Of a stretch of DNA of 14,468 bases, positions 5,953 to 13,032 are shown piece by piece. Where the stretch lies: the NCBI GenBank assembly GCA_007129695.1, contig SKVA01000123.1, positions 1 to 14,468 of the forward strand. The letters run 5' to 3'. Made by a program: the position numbers and the translations under genes. Position 1 is the first letter of the stretch, and the number at the start of each line of letters is the position of its first letter. This DNA is from Spirochaetaceae bacterium. Lineage in GTDB: Bacteria > Spirochaetota > Spirochaetia > DSM-27196 > SLST01. The notes beneath the pieces are model-generated. The model was not told where the DNA came from, did no database searches, and was given only the letters and a program-made list of their open reading frames with translations.

Positions 5953-6975
5953 ATGGACAAGACCTTCTCATTCGGGCCGTACGAGTGTCGCGTGCGCGTC
6001 GTAGCGCGCGACGCGATAGCCGAAACCACCGGCAGCGAGTTCACGATCGCCGATGCCAACACCACGAGCTTCCTTCCGTCGGGGGGCGCGTCGGTCGTAC
6101 TTCCGTCGGGCGAGTCTGCGAAGTCGTGGGAGCAGCTGCACGCGACTCTTGGTGCGATGCTCGAAGCCGATCTGACGCGCGATGCGACGGTGATCGCCGT
6201 CGGCGGCGGCGTCGTCTGCGACCTGGCAGCGTGCGCAGCGAGCCTCTACATGCGCGGGTGCGGCCTGGTTCTGGTGCCGTCCACGCTCCTTGCGATGGTC
6301 GACGCCGCGCTCGGCGGGAAGACCGGGGTCAACCTGGGCGGGTACAAGAACATGGTCGGCACCTTCTACCCCGCGCGCGAGGTCCGGATCTGCACGCCGC
6401 TCCTTGCGGGTCTCCCGGATCGCGAGTACAAGAGCGGTCTGGCGGAGGTCATAAAGAGCGGCCTGCTCGGCGACGAGCCGCTGGTGCAGATTCTTGAACA
6501 GCGGCGCGATCTGGTACTCGGTCGCGACGACACGCTCCTGACCGACATCGTCTGGCGCTGCATAGAGGTGAAGGGGGCGCTCGTCGAAGCCGATCTGACC
6601 GAACAGAACGTCCGGGCCCATCTGAACCTGGGGCACACCTTTGCTCATGCGCTGGAGTCGGTGGCCGGGCTTGGCGAATGGAGCCACGGTGAGGCGGTCG
6701 CGTGGGGGATCGCGCGCGCGATGGAGCTCGGGCAGGCGGTCGGGCTGACCGACGCGGCGTACGCGGCCCGCGTCGTGGTGCTGCTGCGCTCCTACGGGTA
6801 CCGGATCGATCCGCTTCCCGACCTGGCGCGACGAATAGCCGACGCGATGCGCAAGGACAAGAAGCGACGCGGCGCGTCGGTGCGGTTCGTGCTGCAGCGG
6901 TCGCTCGGACAGACGATCGTCACCGAAGTCGACCAGCGCGCGGTCGATTCGGTGCTTGCCGGAGCCGGTGCGTGA
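5953..6975 (+). CDS. aroB: 3-dehydroquinate synthase
   Basis: AroB converts DAHP to 3-dehydroquinate in the shikimate pathway, using NAD and a divalent metal. At 340 residues it is slightly shorter than usual (about 360), the loss being in the N-terminal NAD-binding region. The NAD motif GGGVVCDLAAC (84-94) has Cys89 where Gly is usual (GGGVVGDLAG). Metal ligands Glu165 (LAEVIK), His228 (LNLGHTF) and His245 (SHGEAVA) are present. So are substrate residues Asp117, Lys123, Asn133, Lys168, Lys207, Glu217, Arg221, Asn225, His232 and the DKK near 302-304. This complete set argues for true dehydroquinate synthase over other sugar-phosphate cyclases of the superfamily. The ATG has no Shine-Dalgarno sequence but follows a promoter by 5 nt. 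The stop overlaps the start of the acetyltransferase gene (GTGA). Confidence 0.95.
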   Translation: MDKTFSFGPYECRVRVVARDAIAETTGSEFTIADANTTSFLPSGGASVVLPSGESAKSWEQLHATLGAMLEADLTRDATVIAVGGGVVCDLAACAASLYMRGCGLVLVPSTLLAMVDAALGGKTGVNLGGYKNMVGTFYPAREVRICTPLLAGLPDREYKSGLAEVIKSGLLGDEPLVQILEQRRDLVLGRDDTLLTDIVWRCIEVKGALVEADLTEQNVRAHLNLGHTFAHALESVAGLGEWSHGEAVAWGIARAMELGQAVGLTDAAYAARVVVLLRSYGYRIDPLPDLARRIADAMRKDKKRRGASVRFVLQRSLGQTIVTEVDQRAVDSVLAGAGA

Positions 6976-7793
6976 GCGAACAGCGGGTCATCGATCAGTT
7001 TCCCGACCGACCGATCACCGAGCAGGTGATCGTCGACGACCTGCGAGCGCTCGGGCTGGAGCCGGGGGCGACCGTGCTGGTCCACACGCGGCTGAGCGCG
7101 ATCGGCTGGGTCTGCGGCGATGCGCTCGCGGTGATCCGTGCGCTGCAGGAGTGCATCCGAGGGTACGGTACGCTCGTGATGCCGACGCACAGCGGCGGGC
7201 TGACCGATCCCGCCACGTGGGAGAACCCTCCGGTCCCCGCGTCGTGGTGCGACACGATCCGCGACGCGATGCCCGCGTACGAGCCCGAAGTCACGCCGAC
7301 CCGCGGCGTCGGACGGACACCCGATCTGTTTCGCACGCTGCCGTTGGTCGTGCGCAGTAACCACCCACACGTGAGCTTCGCGGCGTGGGGCGAGCACGCG
7401 CTCGACATCGTCGCAGACCACGATCTGGAGTTCAGCATGGGCGAAGGCTCTCCGCTTGCGCGCCTGTACGACGCCGACGCGTGGGTGCTGTTGCTCGGCG
7501 CGGGGTTCGACTCGAACACCAGCTTCCACCTTGCCGAGTACCGCGCGCAGTACGCGAAGAAGGAGACCGTGCTGATCGGGGCGCCGGTCCTGACCGACGG
7601 GCATCGGCGCTGGAAGGCGTTTCGCGATATCAACTACGACGCGGACGACTTCGCCGAGATCGGGCGGGCCTTCGTGAAGCGGCACAAGCAGGAGGTGCGG
7701 GTCGGCCGGGTAGGTAACGCGGAATCGCACCTGTTCCGTCAGCGGGTAGCCGTCGACTTTGCCGCGCAGTGGATGCACACTCACCGCCGGTAG
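6972..7793 (+). CDS. AAC(3)-family aminoglycoside N-acetyltransferase-like protein
   Basis: A 273-residue member of the Antibiotic_NAT family, whose known members move acetyl from acetyl-CoA to the 3-amino group of 2-deoxystreptamine aminoglycosides; some chromosomal members have other or unknown amine substrates. Family blocks are well kept: TVLVHTRLSAIGWVCG (34-49), GTLVMPTHS (66-74), VTPTRGVGRTPDLFRTLP (107-124), RSNHPHVSFAAWG (128-140), GEGSPLARLY (157-166) and LLLGAGFDSNTSFHLAEYRA (173-192), the last holding conserved His186. The start is GTG at 6972, overlapping the aroB stop as GTGA; GGAG (6961-6964) lies 7 nt upstream. The longer open frame running back into aroB lacks family similarity. 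The pairing with aroB suggests translational coupling. Whether it gives drug resistance cannot be told from sequence alone. Confidence 0.9.
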   Translation: MSEQRVIDQFPDRPITEQVIVDDLRALGLEPGATVLVHTRLSAIGWVCGDALAVIRALQECIRGYGTLVMPTHSGGLTDPATWENPPVPASWCDTIRDAMPAYEPEVTPTRGVGRTPDLFRTLPLVVRSNHPHVSFAAWGEHALDIVADHDLEFSMGEGSPLARLYDADAWVLLLGAGFDSNTSFHLAEYRAQYAKKETVLIGAPVLTDGHRRWKAFRDINYDADDFAEIGRAFVKRHKQEVRVGRVGNAESHLFRQRVAVDFAAQWMHTHRR

Positions 7794-7810
7794 CGTCGGC
7801 GTCGCGCTAC
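7790..7810. terminator. Small hairpin spanning both convergent stop codons
   Basis: GTAGCG (7790-7795) and CGCTAC (7805-7810) are inverted repeats with a 9-nt loop. They contain the TAG stop of the acetyltransferase gene and the TAG stop of the helicase gene, which converge with only 13 nt between them. The stem is six base pairs with no U-tract, so the terminator role is tentative. Confidence 0.3.
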
Positions 7811-10293
7811 GCCTCTTCGATGATGTGCGCGAGCAACCGGTACGCCGCGTTCAGCGCTTCGTGATCGACCGGGAGCTCGGCGATCTCATCGGCGCACTGT
7901 TCGAGCGACCCCAGGCTCTCCGACACCGCGGTGTAGAAGTCGCGAAGCGGCTTGAACCAGTACCTGCCGTCGCCATCGGTCTGAAGCGACAGGAAGCCTA
8001 CCGCTCGGCCGCTCTTCTTGGTCTGAGTCATCTTCATCAGGAAGCCCAGGTCGGCGACAAGCGCGCTCGCGTCGCCTGGTATCGCGTAGCTGGCGGTCCG
8101 GGGCCAGTCGCCGACAAGGTCGCTACGCGGATCGATATGACGCGCGATCTTCATGATGTCGGCAACGCGCGCGCCCGACAGGATGACTCGTCCTCCGTCC
8201 AGAAGATTACCCTTCACGGCGTGATGGTGGGGCAGGACCGTCGGCTCGTTGCGCAGCGCGTCAAGCAGGCTGTCCCAGTGGATGACCGCGATCTTCTTCT
8301 TGCCCTTACCCTTGCCCGCGGTGAGCGGAAAGTCGCGCGACCCGATCCGGATCGTCATGCTCGTGTCGCGCTGCTTTCTGACCGGTCCCTTCTTTCGTCC
8401 TCCCGATCCCGACTCCATCTCCAGCAGCGTTTCGACGAGCGACGGTGACACGGCGCGGACCCAGTTCTCCTGGAGCGGAGAGACCGAGCGCGCGTAGGTT
8501 CGGCTGGTTCTGACGATCTCTCCGGCGACGATGAAGCGCGGAGACTCGCGGAACATCACCGACCCGGGATGGATCAGAATTCGATCGGCGGTCAGACTGT
8601 TGTAGCTGTCGCGTCCGCTCTGAACGCAGACGAACTGGATGAGCCCCTTGCCGACCGCGCACAGGTAGTCGGCGCATGCTCCGCCGCCGGTCACCGGGAC
8701 GCCGAGCGCTCCGACTATCTCGTCGAGCTGCTCCTTCACGTTGCGGATCTCCGCCATCGTTCGTGGATCGAGGTATCGGCTGTCGCAGAACTTCTCCTTG
8801 TGCGGCGCGTCAACGTACGCGGTGAACAGGCGGAGGTAGCTCACGAAGTCGCCCAGGTCGTCGCGATAGCGATGGTGCGCGTGGCGCGCCTCGATCTCCT
8901 CTCCGAGCGGAAGCAGGAACGGCGTATTGGTCGACAGGAACGCCGCGGCGGTTATCGCCTCGTCGATCACGTCGGGATAGCGCTTGATCGCTTCTACGAT
9001 CACGCGCGAGTGGCGCGGCAGCAGCGGAAACTCGGCCATCATCCGTCCGGTATCGGAGAGGCTGTTGTCGGGTTCGAGCGCGTCGAGCAGCAGCAGGCTC
9101 TCAACCGCGGAGGCGATTCCGGCGGCGCCGGGTGAGCTGATGAAGTCGAAGCGCTGAAAGTCGGTGATCCCGAGCTCGGCCATCCGCAGCACCACTTCCG
9201 ACAGGTCGGTCCGGTAGATCTCTTCGGTCGTGAACAGCGGCCGCCGCTCGTAGTCTTCGCGCCGGTAGAGTCGATAGCACGTTCCCGGCTGCGTCCGACC
9301 GGCGCGGCCTTTGCGCTGGTTCGCGCCCGCGCGCGAAATCGGACCTTCGACGAGCGAGCTCGTGTACGTGCGCGGGTTGTAGTAGTTCATCTTGACCAGG
9401 CCCGAATCGATCACGCTCGTGATCCCGTCTATCGTCACGCTGGTCTCTGCGATGTTCGTGCTGATGACGACCTTCGTCTTGCCCTCCGGTGCCGGAGGGA
9501 AGACCGCCTCCTGCTCCTCCTTGCTGAGCCTGCCGTAGAGCGGCAGGATGTGCAGCCGTTTGTGGTACGGCTGCATCCCGAGCGCGACCGACGTGTCCTT
9601 GATCGCGCGCTCCCCGGGGAGGAAGACCAGGATGTCGCCCGGGCGCTCCTCGTCGGCCAGGCGCGTGACGACCTTGACGACCGCGTCGACGAGCGCCTCC
9701 GGGTCGCCGTCGCGCGCCGGAGGGTCGTAGACGATCTGAACCGGGTACATCGGCGTATCGATGCGCACGACCGGGCACGAATCGAAGTACTCGCTGAAGA
9801 TCTCCGCGTTGATCGTCGCCGAACTGATGATCACTTTGAGCTCCGGCCGCCGTCGCAGCGCCCGCTTCAACAGGCCAAGGATGAAGTCTATATTGAGGCT
9901 GCGCTCGTGCGCCTCGTCGACGATGATCACGCTGTACTGCAGGAGGTCGTAGTCGAGCTTGATCTCCTGGAGCAGGATGCCGTCGGTCATGATCTTCAGG
10001 CGCGTGTCGTGACCCGTCCTGTCTTCGAAGCGCATCTTGTAGCCGACCGTCTTGCCGAGCTGTTCGCCGAGCTGTCGCGCGATGAACTCGCTCACGCTGA
10101 CCGCCGCGATCCGGCGTGGCTGCGTGACACCGATCATGCCGTTGCGATCGTAGCCGGCCTCGTGCAGGATGATCGGCAGCTGCGTCGTCTTGCCGCTACC
10201 GGTCGGGCTTTCGACCACGATCACCTGATGCGATTCGAGCGCCGAGAGTATTCGCTCGCGCTGCGCGTATACCGGAAGGTCGTGCGGGTGCAT
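7807..10293 (-). CDS. hrpA: DEAH-box ATP-dependent RNA helicase (HrpA type)
   Basis: An 828-residue cytoplasmic RNA helicase that should unwind or remodel RNA at the cost of ATP. Motifs: Walker A GSGKTTQ (32-38), TQPRRIAA (57-64), DEAH (126-129), SAT (158-160), FLPGERAIKD (224-233), TNIAETSVTIDG (279-290) and QRKGRAGR (326-333). An HA2/ratchet region follows (about 370-480), then an OB-fold region (about 560-640). After a basic linker (GGRKKGPVRKQR) the last 200 residues match no domain I can name and lack the long C-terminal region of the roughly 1,300-residue E. coli HrpA. The length is like the HrpA I recall from Borrelia. ATG 10293 was chosen over an in-frame ATG at 10332: a promoter ends 7 nt before 10293, and homology begins at LPVYAQRERIL. 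Confidence 0.93.
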   Translation of the reverse strand: MHPHDLPVYAQRERILSALESHQVIVVESPTGSGKTTQLPIILHEAGYDRNGMIGVTQPRRIAAVSVSEFIARQLGEQLGKTVGYKMRFEDRTGHDTRLKIMTDGILLQEIKLDYDLLQYSVIIVDEAHERSLNIDFILGLLKRALRRRPELKVIISSATINAEIFSEYFDSCPVVRIDTPMYPVQIVYDPPARDGDPEALVDAVVKVVTRLADEERPGDILVFLPGERAIKDTSVALGMQPYHKRLHILPLYGRLSKEEQEAVFPPAPEGKTKVVISTNIAETSVTIDGITSVIDSGLVKMNYYNPRTYTSSLVEGPISRAGANQRKGRAGRTQPGTCYRLYRREDYERRPLFTTEEIYRTDLSEVVLRMAELGITDFQRFDFISSPGAAGIASAVESLLLLDALEPDNSLSDTGRMMAEFPLLPRHSRVIVEAIKRYPDVIDEAITAAAFLSTNTPFLLPLGEEIEARHAHHRYRDDLGDFVSYLRLFTAYVDAPHKEKFCDSRYLDPRTMAEIRNVKEQLDEIVGALGVPVTGGGACADYLCAVGKGLIQFVCVQSGRDSYNSLTADRILIHPGSVMFRESPRFIVAGEIVRTSRTYARSVSPLQENWVRAVSPSLVETLLEMESGSGGRKKGPVRKQRDTSMTIRIGSRDFPLTAGKGKGKKKIAVIHWDSLLDALRNEPTVLPHHHAVKGNLLDGGRVILSGARVADIMKIARHIDPRSDLVGDWPRTASYAIPGDASALVADLGFLMKMTQTKKSGRAVGFLSLQTDGDGRYWFKPLRDFYTAVSESLGSLEQCADEIAELPVDHEALNAAYRLLAHIIEEA

Positions 10294-10300
10294 GGAGACG

Positions 10301-10329
10301 AGACTACCACGGCGGGCCCGGTGAGTCAG
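10301..10329 (-). promoter_or_regulatory. Promoter of the helicase gene abutting its start codon
   Basis: Read on the minus strand: CTGACT (10329-10324, four of six -35 matches), a 17-nt spacer, then an extended -10, TG-G-TAGTCT (10309-10301), ending 7 nt before the ATG at 10293. No Shine-Dalgarno sequence is present. The shared block GGTAGTCTC also occurs before hisS. Confidence 0.6.
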
Positions 10330-10331
10330 CA

Positions 10332-10360
10332 TTGCGCGCGAAGGGTAGGGCTGCTATAAA
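10332..10360 (+). promoter_or_regulatory. Promoter of the Eis-like gene abutting its start codon
   Basis: TTGCGC (10332-10337), a 17-nt spacer and an extended -10, TG-C-TATAAA (10352-10360). Five nt separate it from the ATG at 10366, the same spacing as at aroB, so a leaderless transcript is predicted. Its -35 lies 2 nt from the -35 of the divergent helicase promoter. Confidence 0.7.
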
Positions 10361-10365
10361 GAACC

Positions 10366-11565
10366 ATGCAACTGACAGCACCCACGCCCGACCGGATCGA
10401 CGCGCTCGCCGGCCTTTTCGCCGTGACGTTCTCCGACTACTGGGACCGCCGCCGCTACGTGCACGACGGCTACATCGCCGACAGCCCGTACGACTGGGCC
10501 GCGTCGCGGATCGGCGTCGAGGACGACCGCATCGTCACGCACTTCGGTGTGTGGGACTTCGGGATGCGCATCGGGTCGGCCGAGTGCAGGATGGCCGGCA
10601 TCGGCGCTGTCGAGACGCACGATGAGTACCGCAAGCGCGGCCTGATGGCGCAGACCGCCGCCGATTGCGTGTCGGGGCTCAAGGAGGCCGGCTACGATCT
10701 GTCGCTGCTGTTCGGGATCCCCGGCTTCTACCATCGGTTCGGCTACGTGCGCAGCTTCGGCGAAGGGACGTTCAGCCTGACCACGCGCGATCTTGCCGAA
10801 CCCGAGCACGCACCAGAGTACACGCCGTACACGGGTGACGTTGCGTCGCTCGCCGCGATGTACAACGCGGAGAATTCGGGCGTGACCGGCACGTACGTGC
10901 GCCCGACGTACCGCAGGAACAGAAAGCCGAAGACGTTCAGGATCTACGCGTTCGACGGCGGCTACGTGGTGGCCGGTCGTGCGCGAGACACGATCGAGCT
11001 CTGCGACTGCGCCGGCGATCCGGCGACGATCGTCGCGATTCTCCGCGACCTGGCGGTCCGGGAGCTGTGCACCGAGATATCGCTCGTGTTTCTGCCGCGC
11101 CGCTCCCGGCTCGGCGAGTACGTGCAGACGCTCAGCCACCGGTTCACGCTGTCGCGCAACCAGAGCGGCGGACCGATGTTCCGGCTCGTGAATCTCCCGG
11201 CGCTCACGAACAAGCTGATCCCGGTTTTCAACGAGCGGCTCGCCGCGGCGGGCGACGGCGTCGACGGCTATTCGGGTACGGTTGTGCTGCGCGGACACGA
11301 TGAGGCGGTGTCGCTCGTGATAGCCGGCGGAACGGTCTCCCGGATGGAACCGATCGAGCACTCGCGTGCGGCCGACGGCGCCACGACCAGACGCTCCGGC
11401 GTTATAGACGCGGGGCACGCGCTGGTCCGGTTCTTCGTCGGCGACGACCATCCCGACCGGATATGCGCGCAGACCGGCGCTACGATCTCCGGTGACGCGC
11501 AGTGGATCGCGCCGATCCTCTTCCCGGATCAGGAGCCGTCGACGATTCTGTGGGACCGGTTCTGA
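10366..11565 (+). CDS. Eis-like GNAT N-acetyltransferase
   Basis: A 399-residue protein with the build of the Eis family: an N-terminal GNAT domain (about 1-150), a second GNAT-like region (about 150-290) and a C-terminal SCP2-like region (about 295-399). The acetyl-CoA-binding region is IGAVETHDEYRKRGLM (79-94). GFYHRFGYV (120-128) matches the Eis block holding the general-acid Tyr, here probably Tyr122. The chain ends in Phe399; in Mycobacterium tuberculosis Eis the C-terminal Phe carboxylate acts as general base, so the end of the protein fits. Eis acetylates aminoglycosides at several positions and protein lysines, but many homologues have unknown substrates. There is no Shine-Dalgarno sequence; a promoter ends 5 nt before the ATG. 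It is a single-gene unit converging with hisS. Confidence 0.87.
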   Translation: MQLTAPTPDRIDALAGLFAVTFSDYWDRRRYVHDGYIADSPYDWAASRIGVEDDRIVTHFGVWDFGMRIGSAECRMAGIGAVETHDEYRKRGLMAQTAADCVSGLKEAGYDLSLLFGIPGFYHRFGYVRSFGEGTFSLTTRDLAEPEHAPEYTPYTGDVASLAAMYNAENSGVTGTYVRPTYRRNRKPKTFRIYAFDGGYVVAGRARDTIELCDCAGDPATIVAILRDLAVRELCTEISLVFLPRRSRLGEYVQTLSHRFTLSRNQSGGPMFRLVNLPALTNKLIPVFNERLAAAGDGVDGYSGTVVLRGHDEAVSLVIAGGTVSRMEPIEHSRAADGATTRRSGVIDAGHALVRFFVGDDHPDRICAQTGATISGDAQWIAPILFPDQEPSTILWDRF

Positions 11566-11574
11566 CGCGGTCGG

Positions 11575-12918
11575 TTACACAACGCGCGCGATGAGCGCCG
11601 CAGCTTCGTCGATCGACAGGCCGTCGTGGTTCGCGCGCTCGGACAGCACGCGCACCGTCACCGTTCCCGACGCAAGCCCGTCGGCGTCGGTGAGGATCGC
11701 CGTCGGTATACCCTTCTTTTCGGCGAGCGAGTACTGCTGTCCGATCTTCCGCGCCTCCGGATACACATCGACCGCGATCCCGTGCGACCGGAGCGCGTCG
11801 GCGATCGCGTGGTAGCGCGACAGGAGCGCTTCATCGGAGTACAGAACGATCGTGTCGGCTGCCCGCGTCGACGACGACGCGATGCCGAGCTCTTCGAGCC
11901 CCGCCATCAACCGATCGAGTCCGATCGACGCGCCGACCCCCGGCAGCCTCTCCTTCGTGTAGAGCGACGCGAGGTCGTCGTACCGTCCGCCCGAGCAGAC
12001 CGACCCGATCTGCGGCAGATCGTCCAGGAAGGTCTCGAACACGATTCCCGTGTAGTAGTCGAGTCCGCGCGTGATCGACGGGTCGACGACGATCCGGTCC
12101 GCGATGCCGAGCGCGCCGGCGCACTCGACGACCGCGCGCAGACGCGCGATTTCGGCCCGCGCATCGGGCACGAGCCGCTCGAGTTCGTCTACGATCCGTG
12201 CGTTGACGTCGCTTCCCGCGCTCGTTTCGCGTCCCGAGCCTACCTTGCCGGCGTCCACGAACTCGAGTACCCGGTCGCGCCCTTCGGCGCCGACGAGCGC
12301 GTCGAGCTCTTCGGACACGCGGTCGCGGCCGATCTTCCGCAGCTTGTCGACGATGCGCAGGACTTCCTCGCCGTCGGAGCCGGCGCCGATCGCACGCAGG
12401 AGCGCGTTGAACAGACCCCGGTGCGACAGGTGCACGTGGACGCCGTTGACGCCCATCGCGGCGAACGCGCGGTCGATCATCAGCACGATCTCGAAGTCTG
12501 CGCTCGCACAGTCGGTGCCGACCGTGTCGAAGTCGCACTGGATGAACTCGCGGTAGCGGCCGCGCTGCGTATTCTCTCCGCGAAACGCCTTGGCCATGTG
12601 GAAGCGCTTGAACGGCAGGTAGAGCTCGTGCAGATGCGCCGCCATGAATCGCGCGAACGGAACGGTCAGGTCGTAGCGCATCGCGACGTCGCGCCCGCCG
12701 TTGTCGTCGAACCGGAAGATCTGCTTGTCGGTCTCGCCCCCCCCCTTGCCCAGGAGGATCTCGGTGTACTCGAGGATCGGCGTGTCGATCGGGACGAACC
12801 CGAAGCGCGCGAACGTTTCAGCGAGTAGATGCATGATGCGCTGGCGCTCGGCCTCGTGCCACGGCAGGATGTCTCGGAAGCCTTTCAGGACGCGCGGTTC
12901 GATCGTCTGGTCGCTCAT
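11575..12918 (-). CDS. hisS: Histidyl-tRNA synthetase
   Basis: A class II aminoacyl-tRNA synthetase of 447 residues that charges tRNA-His. LKGFRDILPW opens the catalytic domain. Motif 1 falls in FVPIDTPILEYTEIL (41-55), followed by MRYDLTVPFARF (80-91). Motif 2 is RFHMAKAFRGENTQRGRYREF (105-125, with the conserved Arg residues). The HisRS-specific signatures are RGLDYYTG (284-291) and SGGRYDDL (309-316), and motif 3 is GVGASIGLDRL (327-337). The last 90 or so residues form the alpha/beta anticodon-binding domain (about 355-447). An uncommon homopolymer of nine G on the coding strand (complement of 12737-12745) encodes Gly59-Gly61. No Shine-Dalgarno sequence is seen; CTCCTC sits just before the ATG. 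The gene diverges from gltS and ends 9 nt from the Eis-like gene. Confidence 0.96.
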   Translation of the reverse strand: MSDQTIEPRVLKGFRDILPWHEAERQRIMHLLAETFARFGFVPIDTPILEYTEILLGKGGGETDKQIFRFDDNGGRDVAMRYDLTVPFARFMAAHLHELYLPFKRFHMAKAFRGENTQRGRYREFIQCDFDTVGTDCASADFEIVLMIDRAFAAMGVNGVHVHLSHRGLFNALLRAIGAGSDGEEVLRIVDKLRKIGRDRVSEELDALVGAEGRDRVLEFVDAGKVGSGRETSAGSDVNARIVDELERLVPDARAEIARLRAVVECAGALGIADRIVVDPSITRGLDYYTGIVFETFLDDLPQIGSVCSGGRYDDLASLYTKERLPGVGASIGLDRLMAGLEELGIASSSTRAADTIVLYSDEALLSRYHAIADALRSHGIAVDVYPEARKIGQQYSLAEKKGIPTAILTDADGLASGTVTVRVLSERANHDGLSIDEAAALIARVV

Positions 12919-12927
12919 GAGGAGTTG

Positions 12928-12956
12928 AGACTACCGCGATAGCCCTTCGCGTTCAA
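12928..12956 (-). promoter_or_regulatory. Promoter of hisS, very close to its start codon
   Basis: Read on the minus strand: TTGAAC (12956-12951), a 17-nt spacer, then TAGTCT (12933-12928), ending 9 nt before the ATG. The predicted leader is only 2-3 nt, too short for a Shine-Dalgarno sequence. It lacks the upstream TG found in four sister promoters but shares GGTAGTCTC with the helicase promoter. Confidence 0.6.
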
Positions 12957-12967
12957 GAGCGAATTGC

Positions 12968-12996
12968 TTGCGTTCTGCGCGTTTTGACGGCATAAT
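12968..12996 (+). promoter_or_regulatory. Promoter of the gltS-type gene, with normal leader
   Basis: TTGCGT (12968-12973), a 17-nt spacer and CATAAT (12991-12996). A start point near 13003 gives a leader of about 30 nt that carries GGAGG (13024-13028) 4 nt before the ATG. This is the conventional arrangement and a useful internal contrast to the abutting promoters of this window. Confidence 0.5.
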
Positions 12997-13032
12997 CACC
13001 CGCAATCGGTCGGCGGCCGAAACGGAGGGGCT

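Noticed and set aside
6792..7784. 330-codon minus-strand frame opposite aroB and the AAC(3)-like gene
   Set aside because: Shadow frame with composition typical of GC-rich antisense translation and no recognisable motif.
5953..7793. aroB plus AAC(3) as part of an aminoglycoside (2-deoxystreptamine) biosynthetic cluster with self-resistance
   Set aside because: The cyclase keeps the full dehydroquinate-synthase residue set (Asp117, Lys123, Asn133, Glu165, Lys168, Lys207, Arg221, Asn225, three histidines), and no aminotransferase, glycosyltransferase or other biosynthetic gene lies nearby.
11554..11572. Possible terminator hairpin GACCG/CGGTC between the Eis-like gene and hisS
   Set aside because: Only five base pairs with a nine-base loop and no U-tract; such pairs are common by chance at this GC content.
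11626..12828. 400-codon plus-strand frame opposite hisS
   Set aside because: It is a shadow of hisS: the translation is Arg/Val/Asp-rich and low in hydrophobic order, and hisS is unambiguous.
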